The position numbers were made by a program, and so were the translations under genes. DNA of 9,018 nucleotides from an uncultured Eubacteriales bacterium (GTDB lineage: Bacteria; Bacillota_A; Clostridia; Christensenellales; Aristaeellaceae): NCBI GenBank assembly GCA_900313545.1, contig OMRS01000060.1, forward strand, positions 1 through 9,018. Direction: 5' to 3'. The notes beneath the pieces are model-generated. The model had not been told where the DNA came from. It saw nothing but the letters and a program-made list of their open reading frames with translations, and did not search any database. How positions within the stretch are numbered: position 1 is the stretch's first letter; each line of letters opens with the position of its first letter. Shown here piece after piece: positions 1 to 6,046 of the stretch.

Positions 1-531
1 GGCGTCGGAAACTTCCGTCGCGAAGTCGCCTGTCAGCATGAAGCGGACATAGTCCTTGGGAAGGAGGATGTGCCGCGCGCGGGCGAAGATTTCCGGCTCG
101 TTCTCCTTGACCCAGAGAATCTTGCCGGCGGTAAAGCCGGTCAGGGCGGGGTTTGCGGAGATGGCGATGAGGCGCTCGGGCGTGACCCGGCGGGTCAGCT
201 CCTCGCACTGGCGGGCGGTACGCCCGTCGCACCAGATGATGGCTTTTCGCAGGACATTGCCGTCCTCGTCCGTCAGGACAAGACCGTGCATCTGTCCGGA
301 GATGCCCAGGCCCACAATGTCGGAAGGAGAGACATGTGAGGTACTCATGATGGTGGAGATGGTTTCTCTTGCCGCGTCCCACCAGTCATCAGGATCCTGC
401 TCGGCCCAGCCGTTCTCCGGCTGATAGAGGGGATATTCCTTGGAGGCACTGGCAACTGTGGCGCCGTACTGGTCAAACAGGACGGTTTTGGTGCCGGAGG
501 TGCCAAGATCGACGCCTAAGGTATATTTCAT
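1..531 (-). CDS. xylB: Xylulokinase, N-terminal part (cut by window edge)
   Basis: This FGGY-family sugar kinase probably phosphorylates D-xylulose to xylulose 5-phosphate in the cytoplasm, feeding the pentose phosphate pathway. Only the first 177 residues are present and the reading frame runs off the left edge without a stop. Visible in the translation are the N-terminal phosphate-binding motif GVDLGTSGTK (residues 6-15), the GISGQMHG motif (about 75-82) typical of xylulokinases, an IIWCDGRT stretch (about 99-106) and LLPKDYVRFMLTG near the end of the fragment. The catalytic aspartate of the family lies beyond the edge. The ATG at 531 follows a GAGGTG ribosome binding site (537-542) with a 5-base gap. 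It lies 16 bases after the permease stop, so it is the last visible gene of the chvE-mmsA-mmsB operon. Another FGGY kinase such as a ribulokinase is possible, but GQMHG argues for xylulokinase. Confidence 0.9.
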   Translation of the reverse strand, partial: MKYTLGVDLGTSGTKTVLFDQYGATVASASKEYPLYQPENGWAEQDPDDWWDAARETISTIMSTSHVSPSDIVGLGISGQMHGLVLTDEDGNVLRKAIIWCDGRTARQCEELTRRVTPERLIAISANPALTGFTAGKILWVKENEPEIFARARHILLPKDYVRFMLTGDFATEVSDA

Positions 532-547
532 AACTTCACCTCAGAAA

Positions 548-1768
548 TCATGCGTTTTTGCGCAGAAGGGATTTCAGGCTGATGTTCTTCTTGCTCAGCA
601 CGTCAAAGGCAACGGCAAAGAGAAGGACCAGGCCCTTGACCACCTGCTGCAGGTTGGAGTTGAGGCCCATGATGGACATGCCGTTGTTGAGGATGCCCAT
701 GATCAGTGCGCCGATGAGCGCTCCGCCGATGGTGCCGGTTCCGCCGTAGGCAGAAGCGCCGCCGATGAAGCAGGAGGCGATGGCGTCCATTTCGAAGCTC
801 TGACCGGCGGTGGGGGCTGCGCTGTTCAGACGGGCAGCGAAGACCAGGCCGGCGATGGCTGCGATGAAGGACATGTTGGTGTAGGCAAAGAACATCATCC
901 GCTTGGTGTTGACACCGGAGAGACGGGCGGCCTTCATGTTTCCGCCGATAGCGTACAGATGGCGTCCGTTCACGGTGTGCTGGGTGAAGAAGCTGTAGAC
1001 CAGAAGCAGGATGCCCAGGATGATGAGCACGGTGGGGATGCCCTTATAGCGGGCCAGCAGGTAGAAGACCCAGATCACGGCGGCGGACACGATGACCATG
1101 CGGACAAGCGTCATGCCCATGGGATCGGTCTGGTAGCCCTTCTTCTTGCGGCTGATGTTGCTGCGGATCTGCATCACGCAGTAGACGGCGGCAATCGCAA
1201 TGCCCACGAGCAGGCACAGCAGATTGACCTTCTGTCCGCCCAGGGTGAATCCGCTGGTGATGTCGGGAATAAATCCGGTGGACAGCTGCTGGTAGGCAGG
1301 GGGGAAGGGGGCAAGGGTCAGGCCGTTGAGCACCAGAAGGGTGAGACCGCGGAAGACCAGCATGCCGCTCAGGGTACAGATGAAGGGCGGAATGCCCACG
1401 TAGGCGATCCAGAAGCCCTGCCATGCGCCGATGGCGATGCCGATGAGCAGGCACAGCAGAATGGACAGGTACACGTTCCAGCCCCAGGTGATGATGAAGG
1501 TGCCGGCACATGCGCCGATGAGTGCCACCACGGAACCGCAGGCCAGGTCGATGTTGCCGCCGGTCAGGATACACAGCAGCATACCGATGGCCATGATGAT
1601 GACGTAGGCATTCTGGAAGATCAGGTTACTGATGTTCATGGGCTTGAGAAGAAGCCCCTTGGTCAGGAAGTTGAACAATATGATGATCACGAACAGCGCG
1701 ATCAGCATGCCATACTGGCGAAGATCAATCTTGGGTTTTTTGACGGATGCGGTAGTCTTCTGGCTCAT
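548..1768 (-). CDS. mmsB: Sugar ABC transporter permease, MmsB/GguB type
   Basis: This is a CUT2-class (BPD_transp_2) permease that forms the membrane channel of a monosaccharide importer, working with the ATPase and binding protein encoded upstream. It has 406 residues. About ten hydrophobic segments are visible, for example near 19-37, 50-68, 76-95, 100-120, 127-148, 181-200, 222-240, 244-262, 294-313 and 372-391. The conserved ILTGGNIDLACGS motif lies at 67-79, the cytoplasmic AIGGNMKAARLSGV motif facing the ATPase at 273-286, and FIGGASAYGGTGTIGG at 334-349. A basic loop (202-212, SNISRKKKGYQ) splits the protein. This insertion and the length near 400 fit the GguB/MmsB branch, although XylH is a close relative. 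The start codon overlaps the mmsA stop by one base (TAATG), and GGGGAG lies 8 bases upstream, so translation is probably coupled to mmsA. Confidence 0.9.
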   Translation of the reverse strand: MSQKTTASVKKPKIDLRQYGMLIALFVIIILFNFLTKGLLLKPMNISNLIFQNAYVIIMAIGMLLCILTGGNIDLACGSVVALIGACAGTFIITWGWNVYLSILLCLLIGIAIGAWQGFWIAYVGIPPFICTLSGMLVFRGLTLLVLNGLTLAPFPPAYQQLSTGFIPDITSGFTLGGQKVNLLCLLVGIAIAAVYCVMQIRSNISRKKKGYQTDPMGMTLVRMVIVSAAVIWVFYLLARYKGIPTVLIILGILLLVYSFFTQHTVNGRHLYAIGGNMKAARLSGVNTKRMMFFAYTNMSFIAAIAGLVFAARLNSAAPTAGQSFEMDAIASCFIGGASAYGGTGTIGGALIGALIMGILNNGMSIMGLNSNLQQVVKGLVLLFAVAFDVLSKKNISLKSLLRKNA

Positions 1769-3309
1769 TAACCGATCTCCCCTTTACTATCCTGCATGAT
1801 ATAGGACATGATGCGTTCCTGAGAGGCTTCGCTGGCCGGCATCTCCGCAATCAGATGGCTTTCGTTCATGACATAAATGCGGTCGCACATGCCCAGCAGT
1901 TCCGGCAGTTCCGAGGAAATCATCAGAACGGCTTTTCCTCCAGCAACGAGATTGTTGATAATCTGGTAAATTTCGTATTTTGCGCCGACGTCGACGCCGC
2001 GGGTGGGTTCATCCAGAATGAGGACATCCGGCTGGGCGAAGATCCACTTGCCGACCAGCACCTTCTGCTGGTTTCCGCCGGAGAGGTTGCCCACGTCCTG
2101 TTCCACGGAGGGCGCCTTGACACCCAGCTCCGTATGGAGGACCTTGGCCTTCTGGGTTTCCAGGTCCTTGTCAAGCACACCCTTGTTGGAGATAAAGGCG
2201 GGCTTGGCCAGGGTGATATTGTGCTTGATGGAATTGGTGAGGATCAGGCCGTCACCCTTGCGGTCCTCCGTGACGTAGGCCAGACCGGAGTCGATGGCCT
2301 GCCGGATGGAATTCAGGTGGATCTGCTGTCCGTCCTTGTACAGTTCGCCGCTGATCTTGGTGCCGTAGGCCTTGCCGAAAATGGACATGGCCAGCTCGGT
2401 ACGGCCTGCGCCGATCAGACCGGCGATTCCCACCACCTCGCCCTTGTGGACGTTGATGGAGACATCGTCCACCACCTTGCGGTCAGAATAGGTGGGATGA
2501 TAGACGGTCCAGTGACGGGTTTCCAGAGCGATCTCTCCGATATGGTGCTCGCGGGGCGGGAAGCGGTTGGTCATTTCGCGGCCCACCATGCCCCGGATGA
2601 TCCGCTCCTCGGAGAGGGGCTCGCGGTTCTTGTCGATGGTCTCGATGGTCTTGCCGTCACGGATCACGGTGACTTTATCACAGCAGTATGACAACTCATT
2701 GAGCTTGTGAGAAATCAGAATGCTGGTAATTCCTTTTGTTTTCTTGAATTCCAGAAGCAGGTCGAGCAGCTTCCGGGCATCGTTTTCATTCAGGGATGAA
2801 GTGGGTTCGTCGAGAATCAGCAGCTTGACGTCCTTGGCCAGTGCCTTGGCGATTTCCACCAGCTGCTGCTTGCCCATGCCGATATCCTTGATCAGCGTGG
2901 AGGGGGATTCATGAAGACCGACCATCTTCATGTAAACGGATGCCTTCTCGTTGGTCAGATCCCAGTCGATCACGCCGTGAGTGGCCTGTTCATTGCCCAG
3001 AAACATGTTTTCCGCGATGGAGAGATAGGGAACCAGCGCCAGTTCCTGATGAATAATGACGATGCCTTCCCGTTCGCTATCCTTGATGTTGCCGAAGCGG
3101 CAGACCTTGTCCTGATAGACAATGTCGCCGGTGTAGGTTCCGTAGGGATAGATACCGCTCAGGACGTTCATCAGGGTGGATTTGCCGGCACCGTTTTCAC
3201 CGCAGAGCGCATGAATCTCGCCTTCCTCAACGACAATGTTCACGTTGTCCAGTGCCTTGACGCCGGGAAAGGTTTTGGTAATGTTTTTCATGTTCAGGAT
3301 GGTGCCCAA
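1768..3309 (-). CDS. mmsA: Sugar ABC transporter ATP-binding protein, MmsA/GguA type
   Basis: This double-ABC ATPase (513 residues) powers monosaccharide import on the cytoplasmic side of the MmsB channel. Domain 1 has Walker [10 protein letters not shown] (37-45), the Q-loop HQEL (87-90), a signature-like [14 protein letters not shown] (144-157), Walker B LLILDEPT (163-170) and the switch histidine (201). Domain 2 has a degenerate Walker [10 protein letters not shown] (297-305), with Arg in place of the catalytic Lys. It also has LSGGNQQK (409-416), Walker [10 protein letters not shown] (430-438), and Ser where the switch His would be. This asymmetry is usual for CUT2 ATPases such as XylG, RbsA and GguA. 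The opening [18 protein letters not shown] and the ending region resemble Agrobacterium GguA more than E. coli XylG, from memory of those sequences. The start is TTG at 3309, chosen because of the GGAGG 8 bases upstream; the in-frame ATG 18 bases later lacks a site. Confidence 0.93.
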   Translation of the reverse strand: MGTILNMKNITKTFPGVKALDNVNIVVEEGEIHALCGENGAGKSTLMNVLSGIYPYGTYTGDIVYQDKVCRFGNIKDSEREGIVIIHQELALVPYLSIAENMFLGNEQATHGVIDWDLTNEKASVYMKMVGLHESPSTLIKDIGMGKQQLVEIAKALAKDVKLLILDEPTSSLNENDARKLLDLLLEFKKTKGITSILISHKLNELSYCCDKVTVIRDGKTIETIDKNREPLSEERIIRGMVGREMTNRFPPREHHIGEIALETRHWTVYHPTYSDRKVVDDVSINVHKGEVVGIAGLIGAGRTELAMSIFGKAYGTKISGELYKDGQQIHLNSIRQAIDSGLAYVTEDRKGDGLILTNSIKHNITLAKPAFISNKGVLDKDLETQKAKVLHTELGVKAPSVEQDVGNLSGGNQQKVLVGKWIFAQPDVLILDEPTRGVDVGAKYEIYQIINNLVAGGKAVLMISSELPELLGMCDRIYVMNESHLIAEMPASEASQERIMSYIMQDSKGEIG

Positions 3310-3317
3310 GGAACATT

Positions 3318-3322
3318 CCTCC
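3318..3322 (-). promoter_or_regulatory. Ribosome binding site that fixes the mmsA TTG start
   Basis: GGAGG, within GGGAGGAA on the minus strand, lies 8 bases before the TTG at 3309-3307. The next in-frame ATG is 18 bases further on, too far from this site. The residues gained (MGTILN) match the conserved short leader before MKNITKTF in this family, supporting TTG initiation. Confidence 0.75.
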
Positions 3323-3330
3323 CTAACTTT

Positions 3331-3370
3331 AAAAAGGGAAGACGGACGAAAGGCTGTCCGTCTTCCCTTT
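3331..3370 (-). terminator. Intercistronic hairpin with T run between chvE and mmsA
   Basis: Arms at 3333-3347 and 3356-3370 pair perfectly over 15 bp around an 8-base loop. On the minus strand the stem is followed by TTTTT (3335-3331, partly shared with the stem), so it reads as a rho-independent terminator for transcripts leaving chvE. There is no T run on the plus-strand side. It sits inside the operon, 34 bases after the chvE stop and 22 before the mmsA start. It probably acts as a partial terminator or a 3'-end stabiliser, giving more chvE than mmsAB mRNA. Confidence 0.8.
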
Positions 3371-3403
3371 CGGTGTTGTTATGAACTGTGGGTAAGACTG
3401 AGA

Positions 3404-4465
3404 TTAGTCGGCCAGCTGCTCAGCAGTGTAGTAGCCGCTGTCCAGGAGCAGCTCCTTGTAGTTGTTGACGTCGGCGAAGACGGGAGTGCAGTTGAAGGAG
3501 GGAACGTCCTTAACACCATTGGCATAGGTGGCGTTGGTCTCGGGGGTCTTGCCGGCCATGATGTCCAGAACCATCTTCACGGTCTGCTCAGCCAGAGCAC
3601 GGGTATCCTTGAACACGGACATGGCCTGCAGGCCCTTGATCATGTTCTTGGTGTTGGGAATGTCGCAGTCCTGACCGGTGATCACGGGGATGTTCTCAGC
3701 GGTGAAGCCCATGGCGACCAGGGAGTTGGTCACGCCCAGAGCGGTGGAGTCGTTGGAGCACAGGCAGATGTCCAGCTTGTCGCCGCCGGTGAGGGCGTCG
3801 GGATAGTAGGCGCTCAGGATGTTGTCCATACGGGCCTGCGCCTTGGCGCTGTCCCAAGCCTGGGTCGCGACGGTTTCAAAAGTGGTCTGGCCGCTCTTGC
3901 ACACGAGCTTGCCGGAATCGAGGTAGGGCTTCAGGACGTCGAAGGCACCGTTGAAGAACAGGCCGGCGTTGTTGTCGTCAGGAGCGCCTCCGGTGAACTC
4001 GATGGTGAAGGGGCCGGCGGCGTTGTCCAGATCGAAGCGATCCTTCACATAGGTGCCCTGGATGGTGCCCACGCCGTAGTTGTCGAAGGTGGTGTAGTAG
4101 TCAACGGCTTCGGTGTTGGTCAGCAGACGGTCATAAGCGATGATCGGGATGCCGGCTTCCTTGGCCTGGGTGAGAACGGTGTCAAGAGCGCTGCCGTCGA
4201 TGGAGGCGACAACCAGGAGCTTGACTTCGCCCAGGATCATGTTCTCGATCTGAGAAACCTGCTTGGCGACTTCGTTGTCAGCATACTGAAGATCCACTTC
4301 GAAGCCGGCGGCTTCCAGCTGGGCCTTCATGTTCGCACCATCCTGATTCCAGCGCTGGAGGCTGTTGGTCGGCATGACGACGCCGATCTTTTCGCCGGCG
4401 GCCAGAGAGACGGCACACAGCATGCACAGTGCGGCGACGAGGAGAAGAGAGACGAGTTTCTTCAT
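3404..4465 (-). CDS. chvE: ChvE-type monosaccharide-binding protein of the ABC importer
   Basis: This periplasmic-binding-protein-like (Peripla_BP_4) sugar receptor captures a monosaccharide outside the membrane and delivers it to MmsAB. The mature part closely follows the Agrobacterium ChvE pattern as I remember it: GVVMPTNSLQRWNQDG near residue 28, LQYADNEVAKQVSQIENM, VVASIDGSALD, IIAYDRLL, YYTTFDNYGVG, FTGGAPDDNNAG, QARMDNILSAYYPD, VITGQDCDIPN, VFKDTR and a C-terminal LLLDSGYYTAEQL. E. coli XylF is a more distant relative. The first 22 or so residues (MKKLVSLLLVAALCMLC then AVSLAA) form a Sec signal peptide, with cleavage likely near AA-GEK. I see no lipobox, since both cysteines follow Leu. 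The ATG at 4465 is chosen because it lies 11 bases after GGAG. An in-frame GTG at 4477 directly abuts that site and cannot use it. The gene is first in the operon and separated from mmsA by a hairpin. Confidence 0.92.
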   Translation of the reverse strand: MKKLVSLLLVAALCMLCAVSLAAGEKIGVVMPTNSLQRWNQDGANMKAQLEAAGFEVDLQYADNEVAKQVSQIENMILGEVKLLVVASIDGSALDTVLTQAKEAGIPIIAYDRLLTNTEAVDYYTTFDNYGVGTIQGTYVKDRFDLDNAAGPFTIEFTGGAPDDNNAGLFFNGAFDVLKPYLDSGKLVCKSGQTTFETVATQAWDSAKAQARMDNILSAYYPDALTGGDKLDICLCSNDSTALGVTNSLVAMGFTAENIPVITGQDCDIPNTKNMIKGLQAMSVFKDTRALAEQTVKMVLDIMAGKTPETNATYANGVKDVPSFNCTPVFADVNNYKELLLDSGYYTAEQLAD

Positions 4466-4476
4466 AATGGGACACA

Positions 4477-4482
4477 CTCCTT
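4477..4482 (-). promoter_or_regulatory. Ribosome binding site of chvE
   Basis: The minus strand reads AAGGAG at 4482-4477, 11 bases before the ATG at 4465. The longer frame beginning at GTG 4477 would start on the last base of this site, so the ATG giving MKKLVS is preferred. Confidence 0.7.
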
Positions 4483-4520
4483 TTTAATATATTATCCGGC
4501 ATATGCGCCGAGATAGCGAG

Positions 4521-4543
4521 GTTATGAAAGAGGGTTTCGTAAC
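4521..4543. promoter_or_regulatory. Operator 1: inverted repeat in the chvE leader
   Basis: The arms GTTATGAAA (4521-4529) and TTTCGTAAC (4535-4543) are separated by 5 bases and match at 8 of 9 positions as an inverted repeat. The site begins about two bases after the predicted chvE transcription start. A bound repressor there would block initiation or clearance. The same 9-5-9 layout recurs at 4659-4681, which makes it a good candidate site for the ROK regulator. Confidence 0.72.
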
Positions 4544-4551
4544 TGTGAGGT

Positions 4552-4581
4552 ATTATACGGGTTGTCCGGGCGGGTTGTCAA
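4552..4581 (-). promoter_or_regulatory. Sigma-A promoter of the chvE-mmsA-mmsB-xylB operon
   Basis: The minus strand has a perfect -35 box TTGACA (4581-4576), an 18-base spacer and a perfect -10 box TATAAT (4557-4552). The predicted start point is near 4545, which gives a leader of about 80 bases that holds operator 1. Full consensus boxes imply a strong promoter that needs repression. Confidence 0.85.
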
Positions 4582-4615
4582 CAGAAAACGAAAAAACTTT
4601 TTTGAATTTTTGAAC
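4582..4615 (-). promoter_or_regulatory. A/T-tract UP-like element upstream of the chvE promoter
   Basis: Runs of A and T (AAAAATT, AAAAAA, TTTTTT, TTTTC on the minus strand) lie immediately upstream of the -35 box, roughly -37 to -70. The position and composition fit a binding surface for the RNA polymerase alpha subunit or bent DNA. The surrounding sequence is GC-rich, so the tract stands out. Confidence 0.5.
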
Positions 4616-4637
4616 ATAATGACGATAACATGTGATA

Positions 4638-4666
4638 TTGACCGGGAAATGCGCGGGAGTTATGAA
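4638..4666 (+). promoter_or_regulatory. Predicted promoter of the ROK regulator gene
   Basis: TTGACC (4638-4643, 5 of 6 to consensus), a 17-base spacer and TATGAA (4661-4666, 4 of 6) form a moderate sigma-A promoter pointing right. The -10 box lies inside operator 2, so the gene is probably autorepressed. The start point would be near 4673, about 73 bases before the chosen ATG. Confidence 0.55.
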
Positions 4667-4681
4667 ACAAGTTTTCATATG
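4659..4681. promoter_or_regulatory. Operator 2: inverted repeat over the regulator promoter
   Basis: The arms GTTATGAAA (4659-4667) and TTTCATATG (4673-4681), separated by 5 bases, match at 7 of 9 positions. The left arm is identical to that of operator 1. The site covers the predicted -10 box of the regulator gene. The centres of the two operators are 138 bases apart, about 13 helical turns, so looping is conceivable but not shown. Confidence 0.68.
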
Positions 4682-4733
4682 AGATGGACGTATGCAAGGT
4701 TTTGTACTATGATGGGGGGCAAAGATGTGCGGG

Positions 4734-4737
4734 GGAG
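4734..4737 (+). promoter_or_regulatory. Ribosome binding site choosing the ROK gene start
   Basis: GGAG, within GGGGGAG (4731-4737), lies 8 bases before the ATG at 4746. The in-frame ATG at 4725 has only a G run (4714-4719) close by, so the start giving MPYPSEQ is preferred over MCGGDDR. Confidence 0.6.
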
Positions 4738-4745
4738 ATGATCGT

Positions 4746-6017
4746 ATGCCTTATCCGTCTGAACAGCCCACCATGCTGGCGGACCTGAAGGTGGCCAACC
4801 GTCGGGCGGTGCTGCTGTGTTTTCGAAGGGGAAATGTGCTCAATGCAGGAGAGGCAGCGGCCCGCTGCGGGCTTTCCCGTCCGACCGTCGTCAAATGCAT
4901 CCGGTATTTTGAGCAGATCGGCCTGCTGGTGGAAAGCGGGAAGGGGCCTGCGGGACAGACGGGCGGACGCCAGCCCCAGACCTACTGTCTGTCGCCGGAC
5001 CTGTATTTCGTGGGCGTCTCCCTGTGGCCGCGGGAAACCCGGACCAGTCTGTTCACCATCGGTCACCGGCTGGTGGAAACCCAGGAGCTGCGGGCCCCGC
5101 TTCCGGTGCTTGCGGAGGATGCGGCCCGCGTGACGGCGGAAGAGGTCCGCGGGATCCTTGAAAAGAACGGGGTCCCCCGAAGCCGGGTGATGGCCGTCAG
5201 CGTCTCCACCTCCGGCACCGTGGACCGCAGGAGCGGCACGCTGATGTACTCCTCCCATTCTCCCCAGTGGGGCAGAAGGGTCCACCTGCTGGATGAGCTT
5301 CGCGCCTATGTCGGAAACCATGTTCCCATCCTTCTTGAAAACGCCGGCAAGATGACGGCGCGTCCGTTCCTGCTGGACAAGGAGCTGCGCTCAAAGAGGG
5401 TCCTGGTGCTCTTTACCACCTGGGGCCTGTCGGGGTGCCTGATCGACAAGGGGCATATCCAGAGCGGCCCCAACGCCCTGATCGGAGAGGTCGGGCACAT
5501 GACCATCAATCCCCTGGACCGGGAGGTCTGCGGATGCGGCAGGACCGGATGCCTGGAGCGGCAGGTGAGTGCGGACCGGATGCGCCGGAGGATCCTGGAG
5601 CTGAGGGACAGATATCCGGATGCCGAAAGCGTCCGCCTGGCGGAAAGGGGAGAGCTGGGGATTCCCCGGATGTTTTCCCTTTCGGAACAGGGGGACCCGG
5701 CGGCAAGGGAGGTGGGGGACGCCCTGGCGGATACCTTCGCCTCCGCCCTGCACAATATCGCCCTGGTCTTCGATCCGGACTGCGTCATTTTCCAGGGGGA
5801 CTACGCCCATGCGGACCGGGCGTTCTTCATCCGCCTCAAGCAGAGCCTGTCGGGATTCAACTATTATCCCGGCACCACGCCCTTTGCCATCCGCAGGGAC
5901 ATGCGGCCGCTGGAGGAGATGGATGCGGAGGGGGCATTCATTGCGCTTGACCATCTGTATTTTGATTCGGATGACCTCTACCGGCAGGATGGACAGGGGC
6001 CGGAGGAGGAAGCCTGA
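4746..6017 (+). CDS. ROK-family transcriptional regulator, XylR-like
   Basis: This is probably a sugar-responsive DNA-binding repressor of the divergent transport operon and of itself. It has 423 residues from the chosen ATG. A winged helix-turn-helix covers about 10-80, with ADLKVANRRAVLLCF, AGEAAARCGLSRPTVVKCIRYFEQIGLL and a TGGRQPQ wing. A ROK fold follows. The zinc motif is intact: CGCGRTGCLE (262-271) with GEVGHM (247-252) supplying the usual histidine. The ATP-binding motif expected near 90 (DxGGT) reads VGVSLWPRETRTSL. The catalytic Asp expected in ENDANAAA is Ala in ENAGKMTA (198-205), and the second glycine-rich motif is TTWGLSG (224-230). It should therefore not phosphorylate sugar, as in other ROK repressors. 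The divergent position beside chvE and xylB, plus two shared inverted repeats, supports control of this locus. The inducer (xylose or another sugar) is inferred. Confidence 0.9.
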   Translation: MPYPSEQPTMLADLKVANRRAVLLCFRRGNVLNAGEAAARCGLSRPTVVKCIRYFEQIGLLVESGKGPAGQTGGRQPQTYCLSPDLYFVGVSLWPRETRTSLFTIGHRLVETQELRAPLPVLAEDAARVTAEEVRGILEKNGVPRSRVMAVSVSTSGTVDRRSGTLMYSSHSPQWGRRVHLLDELRAYVGNHVPILLENAGKMTARPFLLDKELRSKRVLVLFTTWGLSGCLIDKGHIQSGPNALIGEVGHMTINPLDREVCGCGRTGCLERQVSADRMRRRILELRDRYPDAESVRLAERGELGIPRMFSLSEQGDPAAREVGDALADTFASALHNIALVFDPDCVIFQGDYAHADRAFFIRLKQSLSGFNYYPGTTPFAIRRDMRPLEEMDAEGAFIALDHLYFDSDDLYRQDGQGPEEEA

Positions 6018-6046
6018 ATTGTCGGGGAACCGGAAGGAGTGTTGAC

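Noticed and set aside
526..534. Exact operator half-site GTTATGAAA at the xylB start codon
   Set aside because: The other arm is missing at the 5-base spacing, and the match arises from the ATGAAA start after GTT, so chance is likely.
440..1771. Long open frame on the plus strand, antisense to the permease gene
   Set aside because: Its translation is rich in His, Asp, Gln and Gly with no domain or signal. It mirrors the codon pattern of mmsB, whose membrane motifs are clear, so it is a GC-driven shadow.
4466..4477. GTG start adding four residues to the sugar-binding protein
   Set aside because: The GTG begins on the last base of the ribosome binding site, while the ATG at 4465 has a usable gap and opens a standard signal peptide.
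3236..4516. Long open frame on the plus strand, antisense to chvE
   Set aside because: The translation is a low-complexity Gly/Val/His mix with no recognisable family, and the minus strand holds an unmistakable ChvE-type protein with a signal peptide.
4582..4600. Possible catabolite (CcpA cre) site near GAAAACG upstream of the chvE -35 box
   Set aside because: Only the left half resembles the consensus. The TG at the left end and the CA at the right end are missing, and the A-rich tract makes partial matches easy.
5391..5954. Minus-strand open frames across the ROK gene and the kinase gene
   Set aside because: They overlap strongly supported plus-strand proteins with family motifs and have Pro/Arg-rich, motif-free translations.
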